From Flemingiibacterium sp045534235 (GTDB lineage: Bacteria > Bacillota > Clostridia > Oscillospirales > CAG-272), in the NCBI GenBank assembly GCA_045534235.1, contig JAZSJI010000012.1, positions 1 through 9,974 of the forward strand: 9,974 bases of DNA, given 5' to 3'. The notes beneath the pieces were generated by a model. The model ran no database searches. It was not told the DNA's origin and worked only from the letters and a program-made list of their open reading frames with translations. Below are positions 1 through 5,708 of the stretch, piece after piece. A program made the position numbers and the translations under genes. Positions within the stretch are counted from its first letter, which is position 1; each line of letters starts with the position of its first letter.

Positions 1-1539
1 CTTGTCGATTTTACCCAAAAGCGCCCGATTTTAGTAGCACAGACTACGCAAAATCTAATAGAATGGAAAAAAACTATTAATTTTTTTGAAAAACTATATA
101 CAAATGCAAAAATATATGATACAATATGTAGTGTAACAGAAAATAGGCAGGATGAAGTCTTGAAGCTATCCCGAAAAATGGATATGATGATTATTATTGG
201 CGGCAAGGAGAGCTCGAACACAAACAAGCTCTATGCTATCAGTAAAGAAAATTTACCCCTTTCCTTTTTGATTGAAGATGCTTCCTCCATTCCGCTCGAG
301 TATGTTAAACCCCATATGAAGGTGGGAATTGCCGCAGGAGCTTCAACTCCCGGCAAAATTATAACGGAGGTTCAAACTATTATGAGCGAGAACATTGAAA
401 AAACTTTTGAAGAGATGCTTGACGAAAGCATCAAAACTATTAAGAACGGAGATAAGGTTAAGCTTTACGTAACCAGCGTATCTGAAAACGAGATCCGCGG
501 CGACATCGAAGGCGTTAAGTTCACCGGCATCATTACATATGATGAGTATACTGACGACACTTCCATCAAGCTCGCAGACGTTTGCAAGAACGGCGACGTT
601 ATTGACGCAAAGGTTCTTAAGGTAAACGATGCAGAGGGTATCGCAAATCTTTCCAAGAAGAAGATCGACGTTGATAAGAACTGGCAGGTAGTTGTTGATG
701 CGGCTGCTGCTAACGAGATCCTCGAGGCTAAGATCGTTGAGATCGTTAAGGGCGGCGTTATCGCAACCTGCGATTCTATCCGCGTATTCATCCCCGCTTC
801 TCAGTCGGGCCTTCCCAAGGACGCAGACCTTGCAGCTCTCAAGGGCCAGACCAAGAAGGTAAGAATTATCGACATCAACGAGCAGAGAAAGCGCGTAGTT
901 GCTTCTATCCGCGTTGTTGAGAGAGAAGAGAACAGAGCTAAGCGCGACGCTTTCTGGGCACAGGTTGAGGAAGGTCAGCAGTACCGCGGTGAGGTTAAGA
1001 GCCTCATGAGCTACGGCGCATTCGTAGATCTCGGCGGCGTTGACGGTATGGTTCACTCCACCGAGCTTTCCTGGAGAAGAATCAAGCATCCCTCTGAGGT
1101 TGTAAACGTAGGCGACGTTATCGACGTAACCGTTAAGGCTGTTGATAAGGAAAACAAGAGAATTTCTCTTACCTACAAGACTCCCGATATGGATCCCTGG
1201 AAGATCTTCACCGACAAGTACGCTGAGGGCGACGTTGCAACCGTTAAGGTTGTATCTCTCATGGACTTCGGTGCATTCGCTGAGGTTGTTCCCGGCGCTG
1301 ACGGTCTTATCCACGTTTCCCAGATCAGCCTTGAAAAGGTAAACAAGCCTGCTGACGTTCTCAAGGTAGGCGATGAGGTTGAGGCAAAGATCACTAAGAT
1401 CGACGCTGAAAACCACAAGATCAGCCTTTCCATCAAGGCTCTCCTCGAGCCCGCAACCCTTGAAGAGGTTGCAGAAGATGCAGTCGAGGAAGCTGTAGAG
1501 GCTCCCGTAGAGGAAGCAGTAGCTGAAGACGCTGAATAA
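1..1539 (+). CDS. ispH-rpsA: IspH-ribosomal protein S1 fusion (5' end outside window)
   Basis: The frame is open from base 1, so the start lies upstream; 512 residues are visible. Residues 1-127 are the C-terminal part of 4-hydroxy-3-methylbut-2-enyl diphosphate reductase, the [4Fe-4S] enzyme that ends the MEP isoprenoid pathway. Seen are VAQTTQ (12-17), DTIC with cluster ligand Cys43, GGKESSNTNKL (67-77) and GIAAGASTPGKI, the substrate-pocket motifs. From about 149 come four S1 RNA-binding domains (roughly 149-220, 238-305, 323-395 and 408-480), then an acidic Glu/Ala tail. Domains 3 and 4 are the most canonical (YGAFVDLGGVDGMVH, FGAFAEVVPGADGLIH). S1 helps mRNA bind the 30S subunit. IspH-S1 fusions are well known in Clostridia. 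Codon use changes sharply after about base 440, and an internal RBS and ATG lie at the junction (separate entry). A terminator follows at 1560-1596. Confidence 0.95.
   Translation, partial: LVDFTQKRPILVAQTTQNLIEWKKTINFFEKLYTNAKIYDTICSVTENRQDEVLKLSRKMDMMIIIGGKESSNTNKLYAISKENLPLSFLIEDASSIPLEYVKPHMKVGIAAGASTPGKIITEVQTIMSENIEKTFEEMLDESIKTIKNGDKVKLYVTSVSENEIRGDIEGVKFTGIITYDEYTDDTSIKLADVCKNGDVIDAKVLKVNDAEGIANLSKKKIDVDKNWQVVVDAAAANEILEAKIVEIVKGGVIATCDSIRVFIPASQSGLPKDADLAALKGQTKKVRIIDINEQRKRVVASIRVVEREENRAKRDAFWAQVEEGQQYRGEVKSLMSYGAFVDLGGVDGMVHSTELSWRRIKHPSEVVNVGDVIDVTVKAVDKENKRISLTYKTPDMDPWKIFTDKYAEGDVATVKVVSLMDFGAFAEVVPGADGLIHVSQISLEKVNKPADVLKVGDEVEAKITKIDAENHKISLSIKALLEPATLEEVAEDAVEEAVEAPVEEAVAEDAE
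366..384 (+). promoter_or_regulatory. Possible internal ribosome binding site and ATG for free S1
   Basis: GGAGG at 366-370 precedes an in-frame ATG at 382-384 by 11 nt, exactly where the IspH domain ends and the S1 part begins. Starting here gives a 385-residue protein beginning MSENIEKTFEEML, which looks like a normal S1 N-terminus. The GGAGG is partly dictated by the conserved IspH codons for Thr-Glu-Val, so it may be chance. The spacing is somewhat long. That it is used is inference, supported by the codon-usage break just downstream. Confidence 0.45.
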
Positions 1540-1559
1540 TTTAAAAACAAGTAACAGAT

Positions 1560-1596
1560 CCAGACGTCGCCGCACGGCGGCGTCTGGTTTTGGTTT
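1560..1596 (+). terminator. Rho-independent terminator after ispH-rpsA
   Basis: A 12-bp stem (1560-1571 with 1576-1587, one T-G wobble) closes a GCAC loop and is followed by TTTTGGTTT. The U-tract is interrupted by GG, so termination may be incomplete. That matters because the next gene's RBS starts only a few bases further on. Confidence 0.85.
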
Positions 1597-1613
1597 ATAA
1601 CGAGGTAATAGCT

Positions 1614-2468
1614 ATGTCTTTCGGAGTGACTTTCGTAAAGCTGACGAATAAAATATTTCCGCCTGTGCTTCACCCGTTCAACCTCGCAAACGACAAGAAG
1701 ATGACGTATGCCGAGTGGCAGTTTACGAAGGGCGCAGACACCATCGCGTGCTATGACGGTGCGTTTACTCCTGACGAGATGTTCAGGGATAAGCACGTGC
1801 TCGATATGGGCTGCGGTGCGGCAGGCAAGAGCCTTTATTTTGCATCTCTCGGTGCGGCGAGCGTTACGGGAGTGGATATAGTAGCGCGTTATGAGGCGGA
1901 GGCTGTAGCACTTGCAGAGAAGCTTGGGTACGCGGACAGGTTTAAGTTTGTGTGCGCGTCGGCAGACGCGCTGCCATTCTCTGACAAAAGCTTTGATACG
2001 GTCATAATGAACGACTTTATGGAGCACGTTTCAGATCCTGAGGCGGCACTTCGTGAGGCGATGCGCCTTATCAAAAAGGGCGGTCGTATATATATCAACT
2101 TTCCGCCATACTTCCATCCTACGGGCGCGCATCTGTCCGACACGATCCATATGCCGTGGGTGCATATGATACTTTCGGAAAAGCAGCTTGTTGCGGCGTA
2201 CAAGGAGCTTGTGCGCGGACTGCCGGACGAGGCGGAGCGCCTTGATCTGCGCCTCTCAAAGGACGAGGACGGCAAGGAAACGCTTGGTTACATTAACAAG
2301 ATGACGCTCCGACGCTTCCACAAGATACTCAAAACGCTCGGCATCACGCCCGTATACTACAGAGAAATAGCGCTTCGCAAATACTTTAAGCTGTTTGCGA
2401 AAATGCCGCTCCTCAAGGAAATGTTCGTAAAAATGGCGGTTTGCGTGATAGAAAAGAATGCGGAGTAA
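1614..2468 (+). CDS. Class I SAM-dependent methyltransferase
   Basis: A 284-residue protein with a Rossmann-type methyltransferase core of the Methyltransf_11 (UbiE-like) kind. Motif I is VLDMGCGAAGKS (62-73, SAM glycine loop), the acidic ribose-binding residue is in GVDIV (86-90), and SADAL...SFDTVIMNDFMEH (116-138) and KKGGRIYINFPPY (154-166) follow. The C-terminal 120 residues, with an HLSDTIHMPWVH segment (173-184) and a basic region, probably form the substrate cap; the substrate cannot be read from the sequence. I chose ATG 1614 because GAGGT (1602-1606) sits 7 nt upstream; a TTG at 1590 lies inside the previous terminator's U-tract and lacks an RBS. No promoter is seen between that terminator and the gene, so expression may depend on read-through from ispH-rpsA. 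A strong terminator follows. Confidence 0.85.
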   Translation: MSFGVTFVKLTNKIFPPVLHPFNLANDKKMTYAEWQFTKGADTIACYDGAFTPDEMFRDKHVLDMGCGAAGKSLYFASLGAASVTGVDIVARYEAEAVALAEKLGYADRFKFVCASADALPFSDKSFDTVIMNDFMEHVSDPEAALREAMRLIKKGGRIYINFPPYFHPTGAHLSDTIHMPWVHMILSEKQLVAAYKELVRGLPDEAERLDLRLSKDEDGKETLGYINKMTLRRFHKILKTLGITPVYYREIALRKYFKLFAKMPLLKEMFVKMAVCVIEKNAE

Positions 2469-2480
2469 TATAAAAACAGC

Positions 2481-2523
2481 ATAAAAGAACAGACACGGTG
2501 TGCCGCCGTGTCTGTTCTTTTAT
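2481..2523. terminator. Bidirectional terminator between methyltransferase and abrB
   Basis: A perfect 18-bp inverted repeat (2481-2498 with 2506-2523) with a 7-nt loop. The arms begin and end in ATAAAA / TTTTAT, so a U-rich tail is present on both strands. It lies between two convergent genes and can end transcripts from both. Confidence 0.9.
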
Positions 2524-2555
2524 TTATGAGGATTTAGGAGGAAAAAAGTTCAAAT

Positions 2556-2801
2556 TTATGCGTGTCTGTGCATTTCTTCGAGGCACTGCTTGCAAACGAG
2601 CTTGCCCTTGAAAAGGATAACGTCGTCAGCGTTGCCGCAGAAAAGGCAAGCGGGAACGTATTTCTTTAAAATGATCTTGTCCTCTTCAACGAAGATCTCA
2701 ATAGAGTCCTTGGTCTTGATGTCCATCTTATTACGAAGCTCGATAGGAAGAACTATTCTTCCGAGCTCATCTATGCGTCTTACTATACCTGTCGATTTCA
2801 T
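2556..2801 (-). CDS. abrB: AbrB-family transition-state regulator with zinc knuckle
   Basis: An 81-residue protein. Residues 1-48 are a SpoVT/AbrB swapped-hairpin DNA-binding domain very close to Bacillus AbrB: MKSTGIVRRIDELGRIVLPI, then ELRNKMDI and IEIFVEEDKIILKKY. Residues 49-81 differ from Bacillus and carry CLFCGN (Cys52, Cys55) and CKQC (Cys70, Cys73), a probable zinc-binding knuckle typical of clostridial AbrB proteins. AbrB proteins form multimers that bind AT-rich promoter DNA and repress post-exponential genes; the targets here are unknown. The RBS AAAGGAG (2810-2816) lies 8 nt before the ATG. The gene is monocistronic, with its own promoter at 2864-2892 and the shared terminator at 2481-2523. 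Only the assignment as the main AbrB, rather than a paralogue, is uncertain. Confidence 0.93.
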   Translation of the reverse strand: MKSTGIVRRIDELGRIVLPIELRNKMDIKTKDSIEIFVEEDKIILKKYVPACLFCGNADDVILFKGKLVCKQCLEEMHRHA

Positions 2802-2863
2802 TGGAATATCTCCTTTTGATTTCTTGTTTAGGATACGGAATACTGTTTTTCCTTGCTGTACTT

Positions 2864-2892
2864 ATTTTACCATATATCGGAAATTATGTCAA
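2864..2892 (-). promoter_or_regulatory. Sigma-A promoter of abrB
   Basis: On the minus strand, TTGACA (2892-2887) and TAAAAT (2869-2864) are separated by exactly 17 nt. The start of transcription would be near 2857, leaving a leader of about 55 nt before the abrB ATG. Confidence 0.85.
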
Positions 2893-2960
2893 TGCATAAA
2901 ATGACAGAAAACGACACTGAAAATATGCCCTTTTATTGTATAATATGACGAATTATAGGA

Positions 2961-3005
2961 GAAATACTTTTAAAATAGTAGAAATATATTTAAAATAGTA
3001 GAAAT
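2961..3005. repeat. AT-rich tandem direct repeat
   Basis: The 17-nt unit TTTAAAATAGTAGAAAT occurs at 2969-2985 and 2989-3005, with a period of 20. A partial third unit is marked by GAAAT at 2961-2965. It lies in the 2893-3037 spacer between the abrB promoter and the capA terminator, where no gene is visible. Its role is unknown; iteron-like binding sites for a regulator are possible. Confidence 0.7.
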
Positions 3006-3037
3006 GGAAGTAAACTGTAAAATTTGGCTGCGTATGT

Positions 3038-3072
3038 AAAAATAAAAATCCCACCGCGTTTTGCGGTGGGAT
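3038..3072 (-). terminator. Rho-independent terminator after the CapA-like gene
   Basis: Read on the minus strand, a perfect 10-bp stem (3072-3063 with 3057-3048) around a 5-nt loop is followed by TTTTATTTTT. It lies 14 nt beyond the stop codon of the CapA-like gene. Confidence 0.9.
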
Positions 3073-3086
3073 GATCGCTTATTTTA

Positions 3087-4310
3087 TTACTCCCCGTCCC
3101 AGACGAGATAGTCGCCCATTATGCCCTTGGCGTAGCCGTACATATCGGACGGCGTTGCACGCGAGCCGTAAAGGTTGCCGGTGCCGTGCGTTTTTGCGAC
3201 GTCGGCAGGGTAGTCCTTAAGGAAATAGAGGTGCGAGTTATAGTAGCTCGGGCCGTAGTAGAATGCGGTGGGGGTGAATGCCGGACTATCAAACGTCACG
3301 CTGCCGTCGCTGTATGCAACGATGTCGAACGTCAGAAAGCCGCCGACCATATTCTGCCAATACTGCATCGCCGAGAGCAGGTTGCCGAGCGAATAGATGC
3401 AGAGTGTTTCACCGTGCGCAGACTCGATTATCTCGATCGGCTGCAAAACGTGCGGGTGGTGTCCGATTATAACGTCCGCGCCGTTGTCGGCGAGAAGCTG
3501 TGCCACACGGCGCTGCTCGTCGTTGACACCGGAGTTTTCATCGCCCCAATGTATCGACACTATCGTAATGTCGCCGATCTGCTCGGCAAGCGCACACTGG
3601 CGAATGATGTCATAATCGTTTATATACGGAACGACAAGCTCACTGCCGGCGGGAAGCACGTGTCCGTTCGTGCCGTAGGTGTATGACAGAAACGCGATGT
3701 TCACGCCGTCACGCTCGAGCGTGCGGATATTGTCATAGTCTGCTCTGTCATAGTAGCCGCCGATCATCAGAACGTCGCTCATCTCGTCCGAATGGTAAAA
3801 GTCGAGCGTTGCGCGAAGGCCTGACGTGCCCTTGTCGAGCATATGGTTATTTGACATACCGATTATGTCAAAGCCGATGTCTCGAAGGTCGAGGCCGAGC
3901 TCTTGCGGTGAATTGAAGTTCGGGTAGCCTGACGGCGTGTAGCCGACGCCGCACATAAGCGTTTCCTGATTGATGAACGCGAGGTCAAAGCTCTTTATAT
4001 AATCGATCACGTCGGCGTACATCGGCTTGAAGTCGTACGCACGCGTATTTGCGCTCGCGCGGTTTTTCGCGTCGATGTATATGCACGGGTGGATGACGTT
4101 GTCGCCAGCCGCGAGGAAGCTTATGCGTGCCTCTTCGGTAGGCGGCTCGGTTGGGCGTATCGGCGAGGCTGACGCATCGGTGTCGGGCGAATATATCGCC
4201 TCGGGCGACGTGACGCGCGTTTCCTCGAGCCCGGCGTCGCTGTCTGCATTTTTCGCGCAGGCGGACAGCAGCACTAAAAGCGCGAGTAAAAAGGGAAGTA
4301 TGCGTTTCAT
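3087..4310 (-). CDS. CapA-family lipoprotein (poly-gamma-glutamate capsule-type phosphoesterase fold)
   Basis: A 407-residue protein. Residues 1-18 are a lipoprotein signal with lipobox LSAC and acylated Cys18, so it should sit on the outer face of the membrane. A low-complexity Ser/Pro/Glu linker runs to about 60. The PGA_cap (CapA) calcineurin-like domain follows: AAGDNVIH (67-74), NQET (114-117), SNNHMLDKG (153-161), HWG (254-256), GHHPHVLQP (283-291) and YSLGN (306-310), containing the Asp, Glu, Asn and His residues expected of a metal site. The C-terminal 60 residues are Tyr-rich and not recognised. CapA belongs to poly-gamma-glutamate capsule export, but no capB or capC is present, so the substrate is unknown. 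GAGGT (4315-4319) precedes the ATG closely. No convincing promoter lies directly upstream, so it may be transcribed from the lipid kinase promoter through the repeat. Confidence 0.88.
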   Translation of the reverse strand: MKRILPFLLALLVLLSACAKNADSDAGLEETRVTSPEAIYSPDTDASASPIRPTEPPTEEARISFLAAGDNVIHPCIYIDAKNRASANTRAYDFKPMYADVIDYIKSFDLAFINQETLMCGVGYTPSGYPNFNSPQELGLDLRDIGFDIIGMSNNHMLDKGTSGLRATLDFYHSDEMSDVLMIGGYYDRADYDNIRTLERDGVNIAFLSYTYGTNGHVLPAGSELVVPYINDYDIIRQCALAEQIGDITIVSIHWGDENSGVNDEQRRVAQLLADNGADVIIGHHPHVLQPIEIIESAHGETLCIYSLGNLLSAMQYWQNMVGGFLTFDIVAYSDGSVTFDSPAFTPTAFYYGPSYYNSHLYFLKDYPADVAKTHGTGNLYGSRATPSDMYGYAKGIMGDYLVWDGE

Positions 4311-4344
4311 TTTTACCTCTGAACTGTTTGGTTTTAGCTATCTG

Positions 4345-4457
4345 TAGGGCTCGCCCTCAGGGAGAGCTGTCGGCGTTAGCCGACTGAGAGGGGATTTTTT
4401 CGTAAACGCCCTCTCCGTCACGCCTCGCGGCGTGCCACCTCTCCCAACGGGAGAGGC
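4345..4457. repeat. Hairpin-rich intergenic repeat element of a type seen in gut Firmicutes
   Basis: About 113 bp made of nested inverted repeats: stem 4369-4374/4379-4384 with loop GTTA; stem 4386-4392/4409-4415 around an AT-rich loop; stem 4419-4424/4429-4434; and stem 4438-4445/4449-4456 with a 3-nt loop. GGGAGAG (4360-4366) can also pair with CTCTCCC (4439-4445). From memory, near-identical CTCTCCC...GGGAGAGG modules recur between genes in many Clostridia. No open frame or transposase is present. It lies between the lipid kinase and the CapA-like gene and would be part of any shared transcript. Confidence 0.75.
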
Positions 4458-4484
4458 TTTCTATATGCTTTCCCAAAGTTGTCC

Positions 4485-5408
4485 TTATTTTATGGTGGAG
4501 CCGCTCGGAATAACGAACCTGATAGCACTCGGTACGACCTCGAGCGACAGATGCTCCATTTGGCTGATCTCGCCGTCAATGCAGACGTTCGTCGGCTCGG
4601 AAAAATCAAACTCGACCTTTTTCGCGTGGTGGTATTCAACAACGCGCTTGCCAAGCTTGGTTTCAAGATGAGTGCCGTTTTTATACGAGCCGATGAGAGT
4701 GAGCAGCTCTGTGCGCGTTACCTTTTCAATAAGGCTTACGTCAATGAGCCCGTCAGAGAGCGAGCTTCTCGGAGCGGAGCGGAATCCGCCGCCGCAGAAT
4801 GCACCGTTTGCGGCACTTACGAGCTGAAATTCCTTCGTTACCTCGGAGCCGTCCTCGCGCACGACACGTATGCTGCATCCCTTATTTTTACCAAGCAGTA
4901 CGGCTACTCCTGCGATATACGCGAGGGATTTCGGCAGAAGACTGTTTTTCTTAAGCTCAGACGCCTTTGCGGCAACGTCGCAGTCGAAGCCGATGTTTAC
5001 CATATTAACGCCGTACTCGCCCTCGCCGTATTTGTAGCAATCGATTGTTTCGGTCGTGCCATCAAGCTGGCTTTTTACGTTTATAAATTGTTCGGGATTT
5101 GTGAAATTGCGTACAAAATCGTTGCCCGTTCCTATCGGTATACAGCCGACCTCAACATCATTTGCGAGAGCGGCGCCGCCTACAACCTCACAGAGCGTGC
5201 CGTCGCCGCCACAGGCATAGAAGCGGTATACCTCGCCCTCGGGCTTATTTGCGATACGTGTACGCACGAAGCTTGTAGCATCGCGGCTTGCGGTTGTGTG
5301 GTATATCTCGTAGTCAAGGCCTTTGCAGGTGACGGTTATCGCGTCGCGTAGGCGGCGCGCCTCTGCGCCCTTGCCTGCAGCGGGGTTAATTACAAAAATA
5401 TGCTTCAA
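4485..5408 (-). CDS. Diacylglycerol/lipid kinase family protein (YegS/DgkB-like)
   Basis: A 307-residue soluble, membrane-associating lipid kinase of the DAGK catalytic family, which phosphorylates diacylglycerol or a related lipid with ATP. In order: NPAAGKG (8-14), the nucleotide-binding CGGDGTL (66-72), PIGTGNDF (91-98), NIGFDCDV (138-145), a Gly-rich stretch in NGAFCGGGFR followed by LSDGLIDV (217-224), and CIDGE (276-280) with the acidic residues expected in the active site. Length is normal. I chose TTG at 5408-5406 because GAGGA (5416-5420) lies 7 nt upstream and the protein then begins MKHIFVINP as in relatives; a TTG at 5426 gives six extra residues without an RBS. A good promoter precedes it. 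No classical terminator follows, only the repeat element, so the CapA-like gene may be co-transcribed. Diacylglycerol recycling in the envelope is the likely role; the exact lipid is not determined. Confidence 0.9.
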   Translation of the reverse strand: MKHIFVINPAAGKGAEARRLRDAITVTCKGLDYEIYHTTASRDATSFVRTRIANKPEGEVYRFYACGGDGTLCEVVGGAALANDVEVGCIPIGTGNDFVRNFTNPEQFINVKSQLDGTTETIDCYKYGEGEYGVNMVNIGFDCDVAAKASELKKNSLLPKSLAYIAGVAVLLGKNKGCSIRVVREDGSEVTKEFQLVSAANGAFCGGGFRSAPRSSLSDGLIDVSLIEKVTRTELLTLIGSYKNGTHLETKLGKRVVEYHHAKKVEFDFSEPTNVCIDGEISQMEHLSLEVVPSAIRFVIPSGSTIK

Positions 5409-5443
5409 GATTTTGTCCTCGCTCAAATAAGTTTATACTATAT

Positions 5444-5472
5444 ATTCTAACATATTCCTATGCACATTTCAA
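5444..5472 (-). promoter_or_regulatory. Sigma-A promoter of the lipid kinase gene
   Basis: On the minus strand, TTGAAA (5472-5467) and TAGAAT (5449-5444) are 17 nt apart. The start of transcription would be near 5437, leaving a leader of about 28 nt that contains the GAGGA RBS. Confidence 0.75.
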
Positions 5473-5488
5473 TGCTTTTTTTATATTT

Positions 5489-5495
5489 TGTCGAA
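5489..5495. promoter_or_regulatory. Possible Spo0A (0A) box
   Basis: TGTCGAA matches the 7-bp Spo0A box core. It lies 16 bp upstream of the lipid kinase -35 element and about 130 bp upstream of the citrate synthase -35. A 7-mer is expected about once by chance in a window of this size, so this is only a candidate. Confidence 0.2.
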
Positions 5496-5624
5496 ATAGA
5501 CGAACAAATTGCAGGAAACAATGCAAATAAATTCATTTACCGGCGGAAATTTGCGAGAATTGATGCAAAAACCACCGTAAAATGCAATTTTCGAAAAATA
5601 TTCCTGCGAAATATTAAAAAACTA

Positions 5625-5653
5625 TTGCAATTTATAATAATGTATGTTATAAT
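5625..5653 (+). promoter_or_regulatory. Sigma-A promoter of the citrate synthase gene
   Basis: TTGCAA (5625-5630) and a consensus TATAAT (5648-5653) are separated by 17 nt. The start of transcription would be near 5660, leaving a leader of about 49 nt that ends in a strong GGAGG. Confidence 0.85.
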
Positions 5654-5708
5654 AATAGAAATATAATTTTGTTGAAGTATTTTTTGAGGTTCCTACGGAG
5701 GAAAAACT

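Noticed and set aside
343..1575. A 410-codon open frame on the minus strand opposite ispH-rpsA
   Set aside because: It is antisense to a clear multi-domain S1 sequence, has no recognisable motif, and arises from the strongly biased codons of the plus-strand gene.
1590..1613. TTG at 1590 as the methyltransferase start
   Set aside because: It lies in the terminator U-tract without an RBS; ATG 1614 has GAGGT at good spacing.
1173..2027. A 284-codon minus-strand open frame across the rpsA/methyltransferase junction
   Set aside because: It crosses a terminator, overlaps two well-supported genes and looks like no protein family.
2939..2944. TATAAT on the plus strand as a promoter
   Set aside because: There is no -35 match at suitable spacing and no plus-strand gene downstream; the region is simply AT-rich.
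2961..3005. The tandem 17-nt units as a CRISPR remnant
   Set aside because: Units are too short, spacers are 3 nt, and no cas genes are present.
4479..5351. A 290-codon plus-strand open frame opposite the lipid kinase
   Set aside because: The minus strand encodes every conserved motif of the lipid kinase family; the plus-strand product is unrecognisable and lacks an RBS.
5409..5426. TTG at 5426 as the lipid kinase start
   Set aside because: No RBS precedes it, and the GAGGA that serves TTG 5408 would be inside the coding sequence.
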